Below, piece by piece: positions 1 through 11,291 of a stretch of 64,000 nucleotides of DNA. Each line of letters begins with the position of its first letter. The first letter of the stretch is position 1. Made by a program: the position numbers and the translations under genes. This DNA comes from Melieria omissa (taxonomy: Eukaryota; Arthropoda; Insecta; Diptera; Ulidiidae): assembly GCA_963971225.1 (NCBI GenBank), contig OZ020270.1, positions 76,710,432 through 76,774,431 on the forward strand. The letters run 5' to 3'. The notes below the pieces were generated by a model. The model was not told where the DNA came from and made no database searches. It saw nothing but the letters and a program-made list of their open reading frames with translations.

Positions 1-660
1 CCTCTCGAAATTATTTTCACTTCCCCTAAAGAAATGGCAATGCAGCCAATATATATGTGTATTTTCCCATATTCCCCCGGCTTTAGCTTAAGCACACCCC
101 GCAGCTTAGCCACAATTTCTCATGCCCCGATGTCAACCTCAATATTATTATTGTAAGAAAATGACATCTCCTCTTTTTGCAGATCCGGCGCTAGCAACCA
201 CTCCAGCAGCTGCCCCGTACGCTCGCACGCATATCATCTGCGAAGAGGCCCTCATCGCACTCACCAGCGCTCCGGCATCGCGGAACGGCGACAACCCGAC
301 AGCCGTCCGCCCACCGTACAGCCAGTCAGCCGCGCATCACAGCCAGCCAGCCGCCAGCCGCAACTCTTTCTCACACCCGAGGACGCGGGACGAGCAACCC
401 CCACTATATTTAATTGCACTCTGCAATGGCGGCCGCGATGGCTAAATGAGTGCTGTGGTTGTTCAGTGATCTGTCGATCCCACCACTAATCCCTTCCTTT
501 CCTTATCCTCTTGTACTGATGTTCCCCCTATTTATGCTCCCCGGCTTAAGCCGTTGTTCTCGTTCAATGTTTACTGTTTCTACTTGTAACACTCGTCTTT
601 CACCCGTCTCTCAATAAAGACATACCCACCCGAAATCCTAACCCGTGCGTTTTCTTTCCC
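1..660 (+). other. GC-rich unit tail with poly(A) signal, unidentified
   Basis: This stretch is much richer in C and G than the rest of the window. It holds one open frame (122-445, 107 codons, rich in Ala, Pro, Ser and Arg) and a canonical AATAAA at 613-618. A pyrimidine tract ending in AG precedes about position 181, so an exon is possible. A typical TE 3' end or LTR tail would look the same. I recognise no domain, and neither a left edge nor a matching repeat lies in the window. Confidence 0.25.
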
Positions 661-856
661 CCGCTCCGCGCCGAAGCGATATTTTCAATGTGTATGTACA
701 TACATGTATATATTGTACACACACATATAGAAGAAAGAAGTTTCACTTCAGTCGTGTGGTCATAAGCACACTCGTTTTTTGAAAATTTATTTTTAAGTCA
801 TCAAAATGGTTAATGTATTTATGAAAATCAAAAGTTGATATTTGATACTCATTTAA
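661..856. other. No feature seen
   Basis: AT-rich sequence with a TGTATGTACA-type microsatellite at about 688-730. It runs up to the TA target of the Tc1/mariner element. Confidence 0.5.
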
Positions 857-858
857 TA

Positions 859-2177
859 CAGGGTAGCTGGTATGAACTGAAACCAACTTTGAACTTCCGT
901 AGTTACAATACTGTTAATTTTAGCGCGTTCAAATTTGACTCAGTGACAGTTGATTTAATTATTGATATGTGTGTAATAGCGTTTTCATTTTGTGTTTCTC
1001 AAAAAAATTCTGTGGTCATGGATTTCAAGCGGGAGAATTTGATATTTGATTTGATATTTAACTGGAATCTCGAATTCCGAAATCGTTAAAAGGCTTCGGC
1101 ATTTAAATGCAAGTAGAGTTTTCGTGTGGCGGACTATAAAACGTTACAATGAGACCGGCAGCTCTAAAAAACGTTATGGCGGCGGTCCGAAAAAAACAGC
1201 TACCAATGAAGCAAAGGGTCGCAAAGTGAAGAAGAGAACTGAGCGAAATCCACAACGAAGCGCAAACAAACTGGCAAGGGATTTCAAAGTATCGCGTTGG
1301 AGCATGCAACAAATATTGAAAAATAGGCTTAAACTAAAGCCCTACAAGATACAAAAAGTGCATGGTGTCAACGCGAAACAAATGAAGTTACGGCGGCAAA
1401 GAGCGAAGGAATTGAAGCACTTTGCCGTAAATGGTGATTTTCCGAATATCGTGTTTTCCTATGAGAAGATTTTCGCCATTGAGCAAGCCATAAACAAACA
1501 AAACGACCGTGTATGGTTACGTGAGAGGTCAGAAGACAATTTAAACACTCGTCTGGCAACCAGACATCATTCGCATGCTCAGGTTATGGTTTGGGCCGCC
1601 ATAACAGCCGATGGTCGATCACCACTCGTCTTTGTGGAGCCTGGTGTTAAAATTAATTAATTAATTCAACTTATCGCGAAAAAATTCTGGAAGCTGCTCT
1701 GAAGCCTTGGGCAACGAAACATTTCGGCTGCAAACCTTTGACGTTCCAGCAGGAGTCGGCACCAACTAACAAAGTGCGTGTTAACCAAGATTGGTTAAAA
1801 AACAACATTCCTCGCTTCATTTCTGCACAACAGTGGATGTCAAATTCACCAGATGCGAATCCAACGGACTTCTCAATCTGGAGTATTTTGGAGACTAAGG
1901 TTTGCACTAAAAACCACCAAAGTTTGAACGCGCTCAGATCCACACTTGTCCGGGAATGGAACCGAATCCCAAAAAAGCAGGTACGGGCAGCGTGCGAGTC
2001 ATTTTTCACCGATTGGACAAAATTATCGCAGCGAAAGGCGGATATATTGAAATGTTATAATGTAAAATAATAATAAAAGATATAAGGAATCTTTTTGCTT
2101 TTATACAAAACAAAAGCCTTCGAAAATACAATTTCAAGAGCATCTTTAAGTTGTTTCAGTTCATACCAGCCCGCCTG
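859..2177 (+). mobile_element. Tc1/mariner element with TIRs and TA target duplication
   Basis: The termini are inverted repeats at 859-883 and 2153-2177. They start CAGG and share the block GCTGGTATGAACTGAAAC, matching at about 22 of 25 positions. A TA dinucleotide flanks each end (857-858 and 2178-2179), as expected for the IS630-Tc1-mariner superfamily. The size of 1319 bp suits a full-length but dead copy. Confidence 0.9.
1018..2070 (+). pseudogene. Tc1/mariner transposase, inactivated
   Basis: The readable protein runs from a helix-turn-helix part (FVWRTIKRYNETGS) through the DDE-type catalytic domain to the C-terminus. Its blocks are typical of the family: FSYEKIF near 1455, QQESAPTNK near 1745 and SPDANPTDFSIW near 1850. 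The first catalytic Asp of the usual FSDEK block is Tyr. The second, in the usual QQDSAP block, is Glu. A TTAA-rich slippage around 1650-1665 adds a stop and a frameshift that splits the frame into 1124-1660 and 1738-2070. The N-terminus before 1124 is also off frame. In intact relatives this enzyme cuts and pastes DNA at TA sites. This copy cannot be active. Confidence 0.88.
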
Positions 2178-2204
2178 TATAGTTTTTAAACATGAAATCC
2201 CGAG

Positions 2205-2633
2205 TCATCTTCGACAGCCACACACGTTTTGAAGCAAATTCATTCGCTAGACAACAACAAAACCTACGTTGAAGATAACTGTCGCCAATGCGTGCGGAGT
2301 GCTGTGTGTGGATACTACACCTTTTCAAGTTCGATTTCAGAAAGTGAAAAAACAATTTCAGAAACCGTAAAAGCAATTTCAGAAAGCGTAAATTCAATTT
2401 CAGAAATATAAATTTAATTTCAGAAAGCGTAAAGCAATTTCAGAAATCGTAAATTCAATTTCAATTTTCTGAAATTGCTTTTACACTTTCTGAAATTGCA
2501 CTTGAAAAGGTGTAGAATGCTCAGCCTATGACGAAGATCATTTACAAAAACAAACGAGGAATGAGATTCCTCAGCCTATGCTGAAGAGGATTTGCAAAAA
2601 CAAATGAGCAACGAGAGCATAGGGCATGGGCAC
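2205..2633 (-). mobile_element. hAT-type MITE, copy 1 (partial, split)
   Basis: Reversed copy of the element at 27597-28478. It shares the block around 2220-2320, the ATTTCAGAAA-type repeats (2330-2510) and the tail ending in GCATGGGCACC. Its last few bases (CTC) lie at 12698-12700, because the 10-kb inverted-arm element inserted inside its terminal repeat. Homology to copy 2 stops near 2205, so the far end is missing or diverged. Confidence 0.75.
2330..2515. repeat. Inverted cluster of ATTTCAGAAA-type repeats
   Basis: About seven copies of a motif close to ATTTCAGAAAGCGTAAA follow one another. From about 2460 the motif appears in the opposite orientation (TTTCTGAAATTG), so the block can fold into a long hairpin. 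The same block lies reversed at about 27725-27915 in the second MITE copy. Confidence 0.75.
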
Positions 2634-2828
2634 CAGGGTGGGTCGATTCCGGACTTTTTTCGATTCGAGATTTCTAATAGTGCGGAAAAGTTGCCTTAGT
2701 CCTTCCTGATTCCAATGCAATTTTTTGTTTTGAGATCGGACTGCATCTTCAACCCCAACTCCGGCCTTGAAATTTCGGAAATTTGCCTAAAATCGTGAAA
2801 TTGCCTACCTAGCGCCTGAAATATATAA

Positions 2829-3248
2829 ATGTATAAAAGAAAAGTTGTTTGTCGCATCATTAGCTACCGAAATGGTATTATGATCATGGCCGTAGGACGA
2901 ACCGTTCCCGAGATACGAGCGAAAAGGCGGCGCGCCGCAGCGCAAGGTAAAAATCGGCTTGCGGCCACACTTCTCCCTGAATGCGCCAACAATGACGCCG
3001 GCTCTGCGGAGATGTGTTCTGTGCTTCACGCGTCGGGTCGGACCGGCCGGGCCGCTCCCCCCGTCCCGTCTCGCTCTTCCCCCATCCCTCTCCCCTCCCC
3101 GCCAGACACTAGACTAGACTCCCGCTGCGCGCCGGGCGCCACCAGCTTGCTCCGTCGTGTATTCCCCTGCGCCATACGACACGTTCGGACAGGTCCCCAC
3201 ACAAATATTCTTTACATTACATTCTCTGAACAGGACACAAAACTCAAC
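2829..3248 (+). promoter_or_regulatory. CpG-rich leader of the arm gene
   Basis: A GC-rich block between about 2910 and 3200, in an otherwise AT-rich arm, precedes the likely ATG at 3249. It is also present, inverted, at about 12070-12400. It is open in frame in both copies, but its Arg/Pro/Ser/Ala-rich translation looks like translated GC-rich DNA. I read it as a promoter or 5' UTR. This is inference. Confidence 0.35.
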
Positions 3249-4803
3249 ATGTCTGTATCTAAATTTAAATTTAGACAGAAATGTCCTGTGTTTGGCATAT
3301 ATCCGTACGATCTCACTGAGTCCCAGCTACCCAGTTACCAGGATGTTCTTTTGTATTATCAGTTTGAAAGATTTCGTATAGGGCGACTCCGAGGTGACAA
3401 CTATGAACCTAGGAGTAAAGAGGTTTCAGAAATAGTTGCAAAAATGGTTGAAAATATTTTCAAAAAGTCATCTATTCCGATAGTCTCACACACCAGAGTT
3501 CTACAAATGCTCACCACATACCATAAGAAATTTCTGACACTTAAAGCAGGTTCTCACTTTGTGGAAAAAAAACCAATTTTTTTTGCCTTATCGTGTAGAT
3601 ATATGTTTAAAAAATGTGCTCCAGAAATTTCAGATCAAAATCTGAAAAATTACAAAAGTTACAGGGCGTTACATAAAGCAGTGTAGAGCACCGGCCAAGC
3701 GCGCTTTAAACTTTAAACGCGTTTTTCTCAGAACCACGTTTTTGGACCTAACGGAAGTGATTGAAGGCGCTGGAATGAACCAATCGTCACCAAATTTTTT
3801 CCAAATGTCCCTTAGGGTTTTTTCTAATAAACGAACCACGATCAGCCAAAAGTATTGAAAATTGTTTATTTAAAAAAATAATAAGTGAACAAAAAAATGC
3901 GAAAATCTTAATTTTTTTTTCAAAACCTCATAACTTTTGTAATTTTGATTTTTTTTCATGATCTTGGTTCATTCAATAGATAATACGGTATACATTAAGA
4001 ATGTGTTCGATTTTTGTGTTTCCGATCACGGGTTTTGACGGAATCACTTCCGGTAGCGGGACACCTCCTCGCCGACATGCCGCCACTGATGGACGCCCCC
4101 TCCCCCCCTTTTTTTGATTCATTCAATTTGAAAAATTGTATTCTCTAAATAAATGTGTGTTCATATCCAGAAACAATTTTCAGCGTTGTATCTTTAACCG
4201 TTTTCTCAAACAAAATTCCTAAAAAAAGTGCACTTTTTCGGATCCACAAGGTGAGAACCTGCCTTAAACAAATGTTTTTAAGGAACCAAATAGGTTTGCG
4301 CTCTAAAAGAGACGACTTTGTCTCTTCTGCCGCAGAATTATTTGACATCGCTGCTTGTAAATGCATTTATTTTTCTTCATGCAATTGTCCAAAGGAAAGG
4401 AAAGTTCCTATCATTGAACAACGATTTCTCTTGGACCAGAGAACCAGAAGAATTGGTCGCATTGGAAGTGTTGATCTACCTGAAACAAAAAAGATTGCAA
4501 AGAGAAATGAACGTAAAGAAAAGCTTTCAAAACGTCATTCAACATCAACACTTACCAGAAAAGTATCAGCTACAACACGTGACCATTCAGATCAACCAGA
4601 CACTCACACAGACGACAACAATGTCGGTGCGACGCACATACATTCTTCCAAAAACGATGCTGATGCTGAATTTTCTCTTCCATCCTCTAAAATCAAACAA
4701 AACACACTACTATTAGAACACACTGCTTTAGCCCACTGCTTTAGATTCGGATTAAGTGACAGAGCAGCAGCCTTGATGGTTTCATCTGCCTTTCTGGATG
4801 CCA
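3249..4803 (+). pseudogene. Uncharacterised TE-associated protein, left-arm copy (interrupted)
   Basis: The likely start is the ATG at 3249 (MSVSKFKFRQKCPV). Visible blocks are LPSYQDVLLYYQFERFRI, then KEVSEIVAKMVENIFKKSS, then YHKKFLTLK, where a 719-bp TTAA MITE interrupts the frame (3545-4263). Next come ELFDIAACKC, CPKERKVPIIE, FLLDQRTRRIG, a basic Lys/Arg stretch, an acidic Asp/His-rich linker, and FGLSDRAAALMVSSAFLDA just before the break against BEL at 4803. I recall similar uncharacterised proteins scattered as multicopy genes in arthropod genomes, which suggests a TE-encoded protein. I cannot name a family. The C-terminal part, which would hold any catalytic domain, is missing here. 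Confidence 0.6.
3545..4263. mobile_element. TTAA MITE (piggyBac-type target), copy 1
   Basis: The termini AGCAGGTTCTCACTTTGTGG and CCACAAGGTGAGAACCTGCC are near-perfect inverted repeats (18 of 20). TTAA flanks both ends (3541-3544 and 4264-4267). The right arm of the host element has a single TTAA at the matching place (about 11778-11781), which is the empty site. A second copy lies at 62296-63016. There is no coding capacity. Confidence 0.9.
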
Positions 4804-7800
4804 CCTGAATGCCCTCCGTGTTTGGTTGCTCGTCCAATGCAAAGGGCAGTACCAGCGGCTCTCCAATAAGAAAATGCCCCGGTGTCAATGCTTGCACATC
4901 CGTCGGATCGTCTGATATCGGATACAACGGCCGCGAATTCAGAATCGCTTCTACTTGCACCAATAACGTCGCAAGCTGGTCCTCTGCCAGCGTTCTCTGG
5001 CCCACGACTCTCGTTAAATGATGCTTCATGGACTTCACAGCTGCTTCGTAAATTCCACCTTGATGTGGGGCAGCTGGAATCATAAAGTGCCATTCTGTAC
5101 CTTTCATACTCAAATGTTCTAGCACCTCTTGCTCCCTCCAATAGTCAATTGCTCTCTTGATCATCCTATCTGCACCAACAAACGTCGTCGCGTTGTCACT
5201 GTACATGCGCTCACATCTTCCACGTCTTCCGATAAATCTCTCATAGCACGCAATGAATGATTGAGTAGTTAGATCTAGCACCATATCAATATGAATAGCC
5301 CGGGTCTTCAGGCACACAAATATCGCGATCCAGCATTTGCTTTTCGCTACGTAATCATCTCGCACCCTCAAATGGACCTTGAATGGCCCAGCATAGTCTA
5401 AACCAGAATGTAAAAAAGGCTTGCCCACTTGCACTCGATCGGCTGGTAAATTTGCCATCAACTGTTGCTCCAGCTTGTAGCTGTAATGCACGCACACCAC
5501 ACATTTGTGTAAAAATCTTCTGAGCTCATCCCTTATCCGAGGAATCCAATATTTCTGCCGAATATACTGGGTCATAACTTGCACTGCTCCATGTTTGGTT
5601 TGTCTATGCGCATAGTCAATTATCAAATATGCTAACCTTGAACCCTTCGCAATGATAACCTAATGCCTCATTTCATATTCTTTTTCTGCATTTATTAACC
5701 TGCCCCCGACTCTTATCAATCCATTTTTGTCCTAGATCGGACGTAATGGCTCTAGCTTACTTCGTTCTGGCAACCAATTTTCTTTCCGTATCATCGCTAG
5801 CTCTTTATAAAAATCTTGCTCCTGTGATTCTTTTACCAAATATTCCATCGCACGCGATCTTTCTTCATTACTCGGAAGTGGTATTCTTGCATTCTTGCTC
5901 CTTGGCCTACGACCAACTCGTGATCTTCTAGCTCTCTCTCTTTTCAAATATCTCACCCTTAAGGCATCTATAAAGCGCTTGCAATATACCACAATATTTA
6001 ATATTCTCTCCAACTTGCCCTCATACTGTGTGAGTGGGACGACCACACCGCCTCCCCCCATTTTTGGCACAAAAATACTCAATGGCCCCTCGCACACTTT
6101 TACTTTGATTTCTTGCTCCGCCTCTATCGAATATTGCTCCTCCACTGGCTCAAACTTGTCAGCTGGCCGCTGCTCCTTTGCTTGCTCAAACTTATCAGCT
6201 GGCCACTGCTCCTTTGGTTTAGATAACCAGGCCGGACCTTGCAGCCACAATTTGTTATCCACCAGTTCACTTGCTTTCAAACCCCTACTCGCCAAATCTG
6301 CTGGGTTATCTGCTGTACTCACATGCTTCCATCTACCTGCCCCAACGCTTTGTTGTATCGCTGCAACACGATTACCAACAAAGGTCTTCAAATCTCTTGG
6401 CTGCTTGCCTAGCCAATACAACACCACAAACGAATCTGTCCACAATGTATAGCTAACATCGCTCCATTCCATTGACTGTCTAGCACTCCTTACTAATCTA
6501 GCTAACAACTCGCACGCTGACAATTCTAGTCTCGGTATCGTCAATTTGTTAACTGGCGCCACTTTTGTCTTGGATACTAGCAAATTACATGCTATTGCCC
6601 CATTTTCACGTTCTATCCTCACATAGATAACAGCACCATATGCCTTCTCAGAAGCGTCAGCAAACCCATGCACCTCTAACTTTGCATTATTTCTTGCACC
6701 AATCCATCTTGGGATTTTAAAGTTTTCTAGCTCCTTAATCTGGTCCCAATAATCTCTAAATTTATCTTCTAGCTCCTTTGGCAATTTTTCGTCCCATGCC
6801 GCTTTCAAGCGCCATAAGTGCTGTATAATAATCTTGCCCACGACTGTTACTGGAAAAATATGTACATTTGGGTCAAACAGCTGAAGCACTCGACTTGCAA
6901 TCAGACGCTTTGTAACTGGCTCCCTTATAACTGGTGTTTTCACAATGAATGTGTACTTGTCTTGCGCCACTAGCCATACTAGCTCTAGCACCTTAGCTTC
7001 TTCATCGAACTGCATCATCTCTTCCTTTTCATTTGAATGCATTTCCTCCATGAACAACCTACTGTTCGACTTCCATTTACGAAGCTCAAACCCTGCCCCA
7101 ATCAAAATCAGAGCCATTTGTTTTGCCAACGTAATGGCATCTTGCTCGCTGCCAGCACCAGATGCGCATTCATCCATATACATGTCATTTATGTTTGCAT
7201 TCGCAGCTTCCGGATATCTCTCCTCTGCATCTCTTGCACACTGTATAACTGCTCGCACTGAATTATGTGCTGATGACGTCATGCCATAGATGACCACAGT
7301 CAGCCAGTATTCTCTCAATGTGGTTTGCCTATTCTCGCGCCAAAATATTCTTTGCAAATCCCATTGATGTCTAGCAATCCGCACCTGCCGGAACATCATT
7401 TTGATATCCGAAGAGAAAGCGACTTTATGCCTTCTAAAACGCATAATTATTTCATGCAAATCCCTTTGCAACTTTTCGCCTAGCAACTGCACCTCATTTA
7501 ACGATACGCCTTTATTAGTACGACAACTAGCATCGAATACCACGCGAAACTTCTTGGTAACACAATGATGTGGTATATAGTAAACTAATGCACCTTGTCT
7601 AGCACGCTCACTAACTAGTTCCATATGCCCAATCCCCTCATATTCTCTCATAAATTCAATGTAGGACATTCTGAGTTCTGGCTCCCTTTCCAATCGGTTC
7701 TCCAAATATAAGAAGCGACGCAATGCAATCTCTCTTGAGCTCCCAATGTCATTAACTGTTTTCAATGGTATAGTAACAATAAATCTGCCGTCACTGGCTC

Positions 7801-8469
7801 TGCGATATGTATTAATAAAATTGTTTTCAACTAGCTCCTCCTCTGGCGTTCTCATTACATGCTCTTTGATTTGATCAAGCTCAAAAACTTCTTGAACAAC
7901 TTGTCAAGCTCCTCATTATTCTCGCACTCAATCATAGACACTAGCTCACCTGTTTGCTCGTTGACTTTCTGCACATGCTCTCCAAAAATGGCCATACCTA
8001 GCACCGTTTCCATTAACGTCATGTTGTTCAATTTATTCGGCATAATACTGATGACAATCCTTGCCACAAAACTTGCACCTAGTAAGACATGCACACTTTT
8101 CGGTTACCAGTAATCCGGATCTGCAAGCGGATCTGGCAAACCATCTTGCGCCATCATCCGTATACTACCGAATGGTAATACTGGCCCCCACTGGCTCTCT
8201 TTTGGCAGAACCCACAGCTCTGCCTCTAGCTCACATGCCGCTGCAAACCATGGCTTTATTTTTATGTTAGCCTTCTTGCCCACTTGCATTGGCACACCGT
8301 CAATGCCCACCTTCTTCTGCGCTATAGGTTGCGTGGATACACGATATTTTCGCTGCAATGCGAAAGTCATCAAATTGATCTGTGCTCCCGTATCCAGCAA
8401 TGCACGCACCGGCCCATACCTGCATACATCGTCTACAATTCCGACCATGGCTGTCGGTAACAACGTCAT
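4804..8469 (-). pseudogene. pol: BEL/Pao pol: protease, RT, RNase H, integrase
   Basis: Protease carries ALLDTGAQINLM (near 8380). A linker frame follows at 7855-8094. RT and RNase H lie in one 707-codon frame (5732-7855). The RT active-site block reads NDMYMDECASGA where BEL elements usually have a YVDD-type motif, so the second Asp is Glu. RNase H keeps the acidic blocks GFADAS, LELSACELLARL and LWTDSF. Integrase (to 5626 and beyond) shows a His/Cys zinc site (HKCVVCVHY), SGLDYAGPF, MYSDNATTF and HQGGIYEAAVKSM, so its D, D and E are present. Stops and frameshifts lie at about 5630-5730, 7855 and 8094-8104. The integrase C-terminus is replaced by arm sequence after HFLIGEPLVLPFALDEQ. Confidence 0.88.
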
Positions 8470-8529
8470 AGTCGGATTTGAATTAACACTAACACCATCT
8501 AAATACAGTGTAAACCATTTAATCTTTAT

Positions 8530-9133
8530 TTCTGCTCGAGCTCCGATTGCTTGCTGGCTCGCTTAACTCTACTGGCACACTTTTCCCTAGCTCCCCGTCG
8601 TCCTTTCTGGCCCCCTTTTGGCGTCAGCCTACCTTGCCCTTCTACTCTGGCAGACTCTGGCCCTCAATCCTGGCTTGCACGCTGTTTGCCTGCTTCGGTA
8701 GCTCACGGTTTGGACACAGCGTGCTGTTATGTTTTGGCCTGCCTGGGCACTTCCAGCAATCGCCCTGATAGCAGTTGTCCACCCCGTGGCCCCTCTTGAA
8801 ACAGTTCGGGCACAACTTGCGCCTGGCAACGTACTCTTTGCGCGCCTTCAATGCCAAACCCATGAAGCAGGCGTCGAGCAAAGCGTGCGCCTCAAAGTAC
8901 TCCAGCTCATCATGCGCCATCGTTGCTTGCTCCAGCTTGGCCATCTGCTCCCTGGGCGTCGCGCCGACCACCTGCTCGTAGGCGTCATTATACCGTGCTC
9001 AGACTTCTTCTAAGTTGGTACGGCGTACCCTTGCTAGCTCCAGCGTGACGTCCTCAAACTCTGGCCCCTTTACGAAGCACAGTGTGCGCCTGATCGTCGC
9101 CGCCAACGCCTCCAATTTATTGCGTGCTGCCAT
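8530..9133 (-). pseudogene. gag: BEL/Pao gag remnant with zinc knuckles
   Basis: The likely start is the ATG read from 9133 (MAARNKLEALAATIRRTL). The frame has one TGA at about 9001 and then reads on to the paired zinc knuckles CPNCFKRGHGVDNC and CWKCPGRPKHNSTLC (about 8700-8800). Only about 170 codons separate start and knuckles. A BEL Gag normally carries a much larger capsid region, so most of it has been deleted. Gag builds the particle in which the RNA is reverse transcribed. Confidence 0.75.
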
Positions 9134-9319
9134 TTCACACTGCAATGAGATAGAAAACAAGCACCAAGGATTGGAGCAAAGTCCAAAATTATCAACTGTT
9201 CTTGCCCCTGCAACGTCAGCTGTGACGTCATTTCTTGCACGCAACGCACACAGGCTTCAACCTGTCGCTAAGCACAATTTTCTGTTACGACTTCATTCTT
9301 GGAATTCCTAGCACTCTGA

Positions 9320-9460
9320 CTAGCCCACTGCTTGAAGTGTTCTTGCTCTCTCTTTTCTAGCTCTCTTTTCATTTTCTCATTCTTGCTATTCTAGCTCTCT
9401 TTTCATTTTCTTATTCTTGCTATTCTAGCTCTCTTTTCATTTTCTTATTCTTGCTGCTCT
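9320..9460. repeat. Short tandem repeat in BEL leader, about 41 bp unit
   Basis: Three consecutive units contain CTAGCTCTCTTTTCATTTTC followed by TTATTCTTGCTATT, in the BEL leader between gag and the larger minisatellites. Confidence 0.7.
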
Positions 9461-9508
9461 AGCTCAGATATGCATATCAATCTAGCACACTTTGATTCCA
9501 AGAATAAC

Positions 9509-9765
9509 GGCACCATCGCACCACCAGCTCAGCAATAGCGGGACCGCAGTTACGCGCGTCCCTTGCGCACACACTCGCACCACCAGCTCAGCAACAGCGG
9601 GACCGCAGTTACGTGCGTCCCTTGCGCACACACTCGCACCACCAGATCAGCAATAGCGGGACCGCAGTTACGCGCGTCCCTTGCGCACACACTCGCACCA
9701 CCAGCTCAGCAACAGCGGGACCGCAGTTACGCGCGTCCCTTGCGCACACACTTGCACCTCCGAAA
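9509..9765. repeat. 59-bp minisatellite in BEL leader
   Basis: About four units, each carrying GCGTCCCTTGCGCACACACT and the block ACCACCAGCTCAGCAA. The spacing of GCGTCC (9556, 9615, 9674, 9733) is exactly 59 bp. Confidence 0.88.
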
Positions 9766-9879
9766 CCATACGCCCTGCAGGCACATGTTTCCAGATTTTT
9801 CCTTGCACCACAACAACCACTATGTGGCCACTTGCACCGACCAAACGCATGCACCAAACAAACATTAAATAGTACACAA

Positions 9880-10905
9880 TAAACGAAATCTCCATGCACA
9901 ACAACACCAATAAGCCCACTCGCACCACAACGCATGCGTACAGCAAGCACCCGACTGGCACACAAACGAAACTTTCTTGCACAACAGCAAAAATAAGCCC
10001 GCTCGCACCGAACGCATGCGCCAAGGAAGCACCCGACTAGCACACAAACGAAACTTCCTCGTACAACAACTACAATAAGCTCGCTCGCAGCAACGCATGC
10101 GCCAAGCAAGCACCCGACTAGCACACAAACGAAACTTCCTCGTACAACAACAACAATAAGCTCGCTCGCACCAACGCATGCGCCATGCAAGCACACAAAC
10201 GAAATTTCCTTGTACAACAACAACAATAAGCTCGCTCGCACCAACGCATGCGCCAAGCAAGCACCCGACTAGCACACAAACGAAACTTTCTTGTACAACA
10301 ACAATAAGCTCGCTCGCACCAACGCATGCGCCATGCAAGCACACAAACGAAATTTCCTTGTACAACAACAACAATAAATTCGCTCGCACCAAACCACATG
10401 CGCCACGCAAGCACCTGACTGGCATACAAACGAAACCTGCATGTAAAACAACAATAAACTCGCTCGCACCGACGCGTGCGCCAAGCAGGCACACAAACGA
10501 AATTTCCGAGCACAACAACAACAATAAACCTACTCGCACTAAACGCGTGCCCCAAGAAGGCACACAAACGAAATTTCCGAGCACAACAACAACAATAAAC
10601 CTGCTCGCACCAAACGCGTGCGCCAAGAAGGCACACAAACGAAATTTCCGAGCACAACAACAACAATAAACCTGCTCGCACCAAACGCGTGCGCCAAGAA
10701 GGCACACAAACGAAATTTCCGAGCACAACAACAACAATAAACCTGCTCGCACCAAACGCGTGCGCCAAGAAGGCACACAAACGAAATTTCCGAGCACAAC
10801 AACAACAATAAACCTGCTCGCACCAAACGCGTGCGCCAAGAAGGCACACAAACGAAATTCCCTTGCACAATAATATGCTTACTCGCACCAAAACGCATGC
10901 ACCAA
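9880..10905. repeat. 71-bp minisatellite in BEL leader, about 13 units
   Basis: Units carry ACACAAACGAAATTTCC, then ACAACAACAACAATAA, then GCTCGCACCAAACGCGTGCG. The last six (starts 10491-10845) are almost identical and exactly 71 bp apart. Earlier units are more variable, some longer. 71 is not a multiple of 3, and the minus strand is open across the array in more than one frame, giving Val/Leu/Cys-rich pseudo-proteins. I treat the array as untranslated leader. Confidence 0.88.
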
Positions 10906-11291
10906 ACAAGCACTCAACTGAAGCTCAAACAATTTTCCGTTCACCACAATAATAACACATTTGCTCTAAATCCTATTACCCGCACCACGCTCCTAGTGGA
11001 CTGTAGCTCACCGATTTCTGCTGCTTCTTCTTTCTCCTCTTTTTTTTTTTTTAATTCACCAACACAACTGCTCACTCGCGATGCTTTCGCTTCTGCGTTC
11101 GCTGATCGAATAGAAGAGAAACGAATTGCGCAACAATCGGCGACTCGCTCCTTCTAGCACACATTCCACGCGAGAGCTCTTCGCACAACGCTGCTCGCTG
11201 GAAATGTCCTGTTTCTTTCGCGCACAAAGGAATCGAAAACAAAAAAATTGGCGCTCCATAGGCCGCTAACATCCGGCTCGACGGACCACAA

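Noticed and set aside
122..445. 107-codon frame as a host gene exon
   Set aside because: Low-complexity Ala/Pro/Ser content and no recognisable domain; kept only as an undetermined region.
2829..3248. Arg/Pro/Ser-rich N-terminal extension of the arm protein
   Set aside because: Looks like translated GC-rich leader. The ATG at 3249 begins the part with protein-like composition.
9509..10905. CRISPR-like array
   Set aside because: Tandem units adjoin with no unique spacers, and the setting is a eukaryotic retrotransposon.
9865..10913. Long minus-strand frames (up to 328 codons) as a repetitive secreted or membrane protein
   Set aside because: They are translations of a 71-bp minisatellite in several phases, with no conserved domain, inside the leader of a BEL element.
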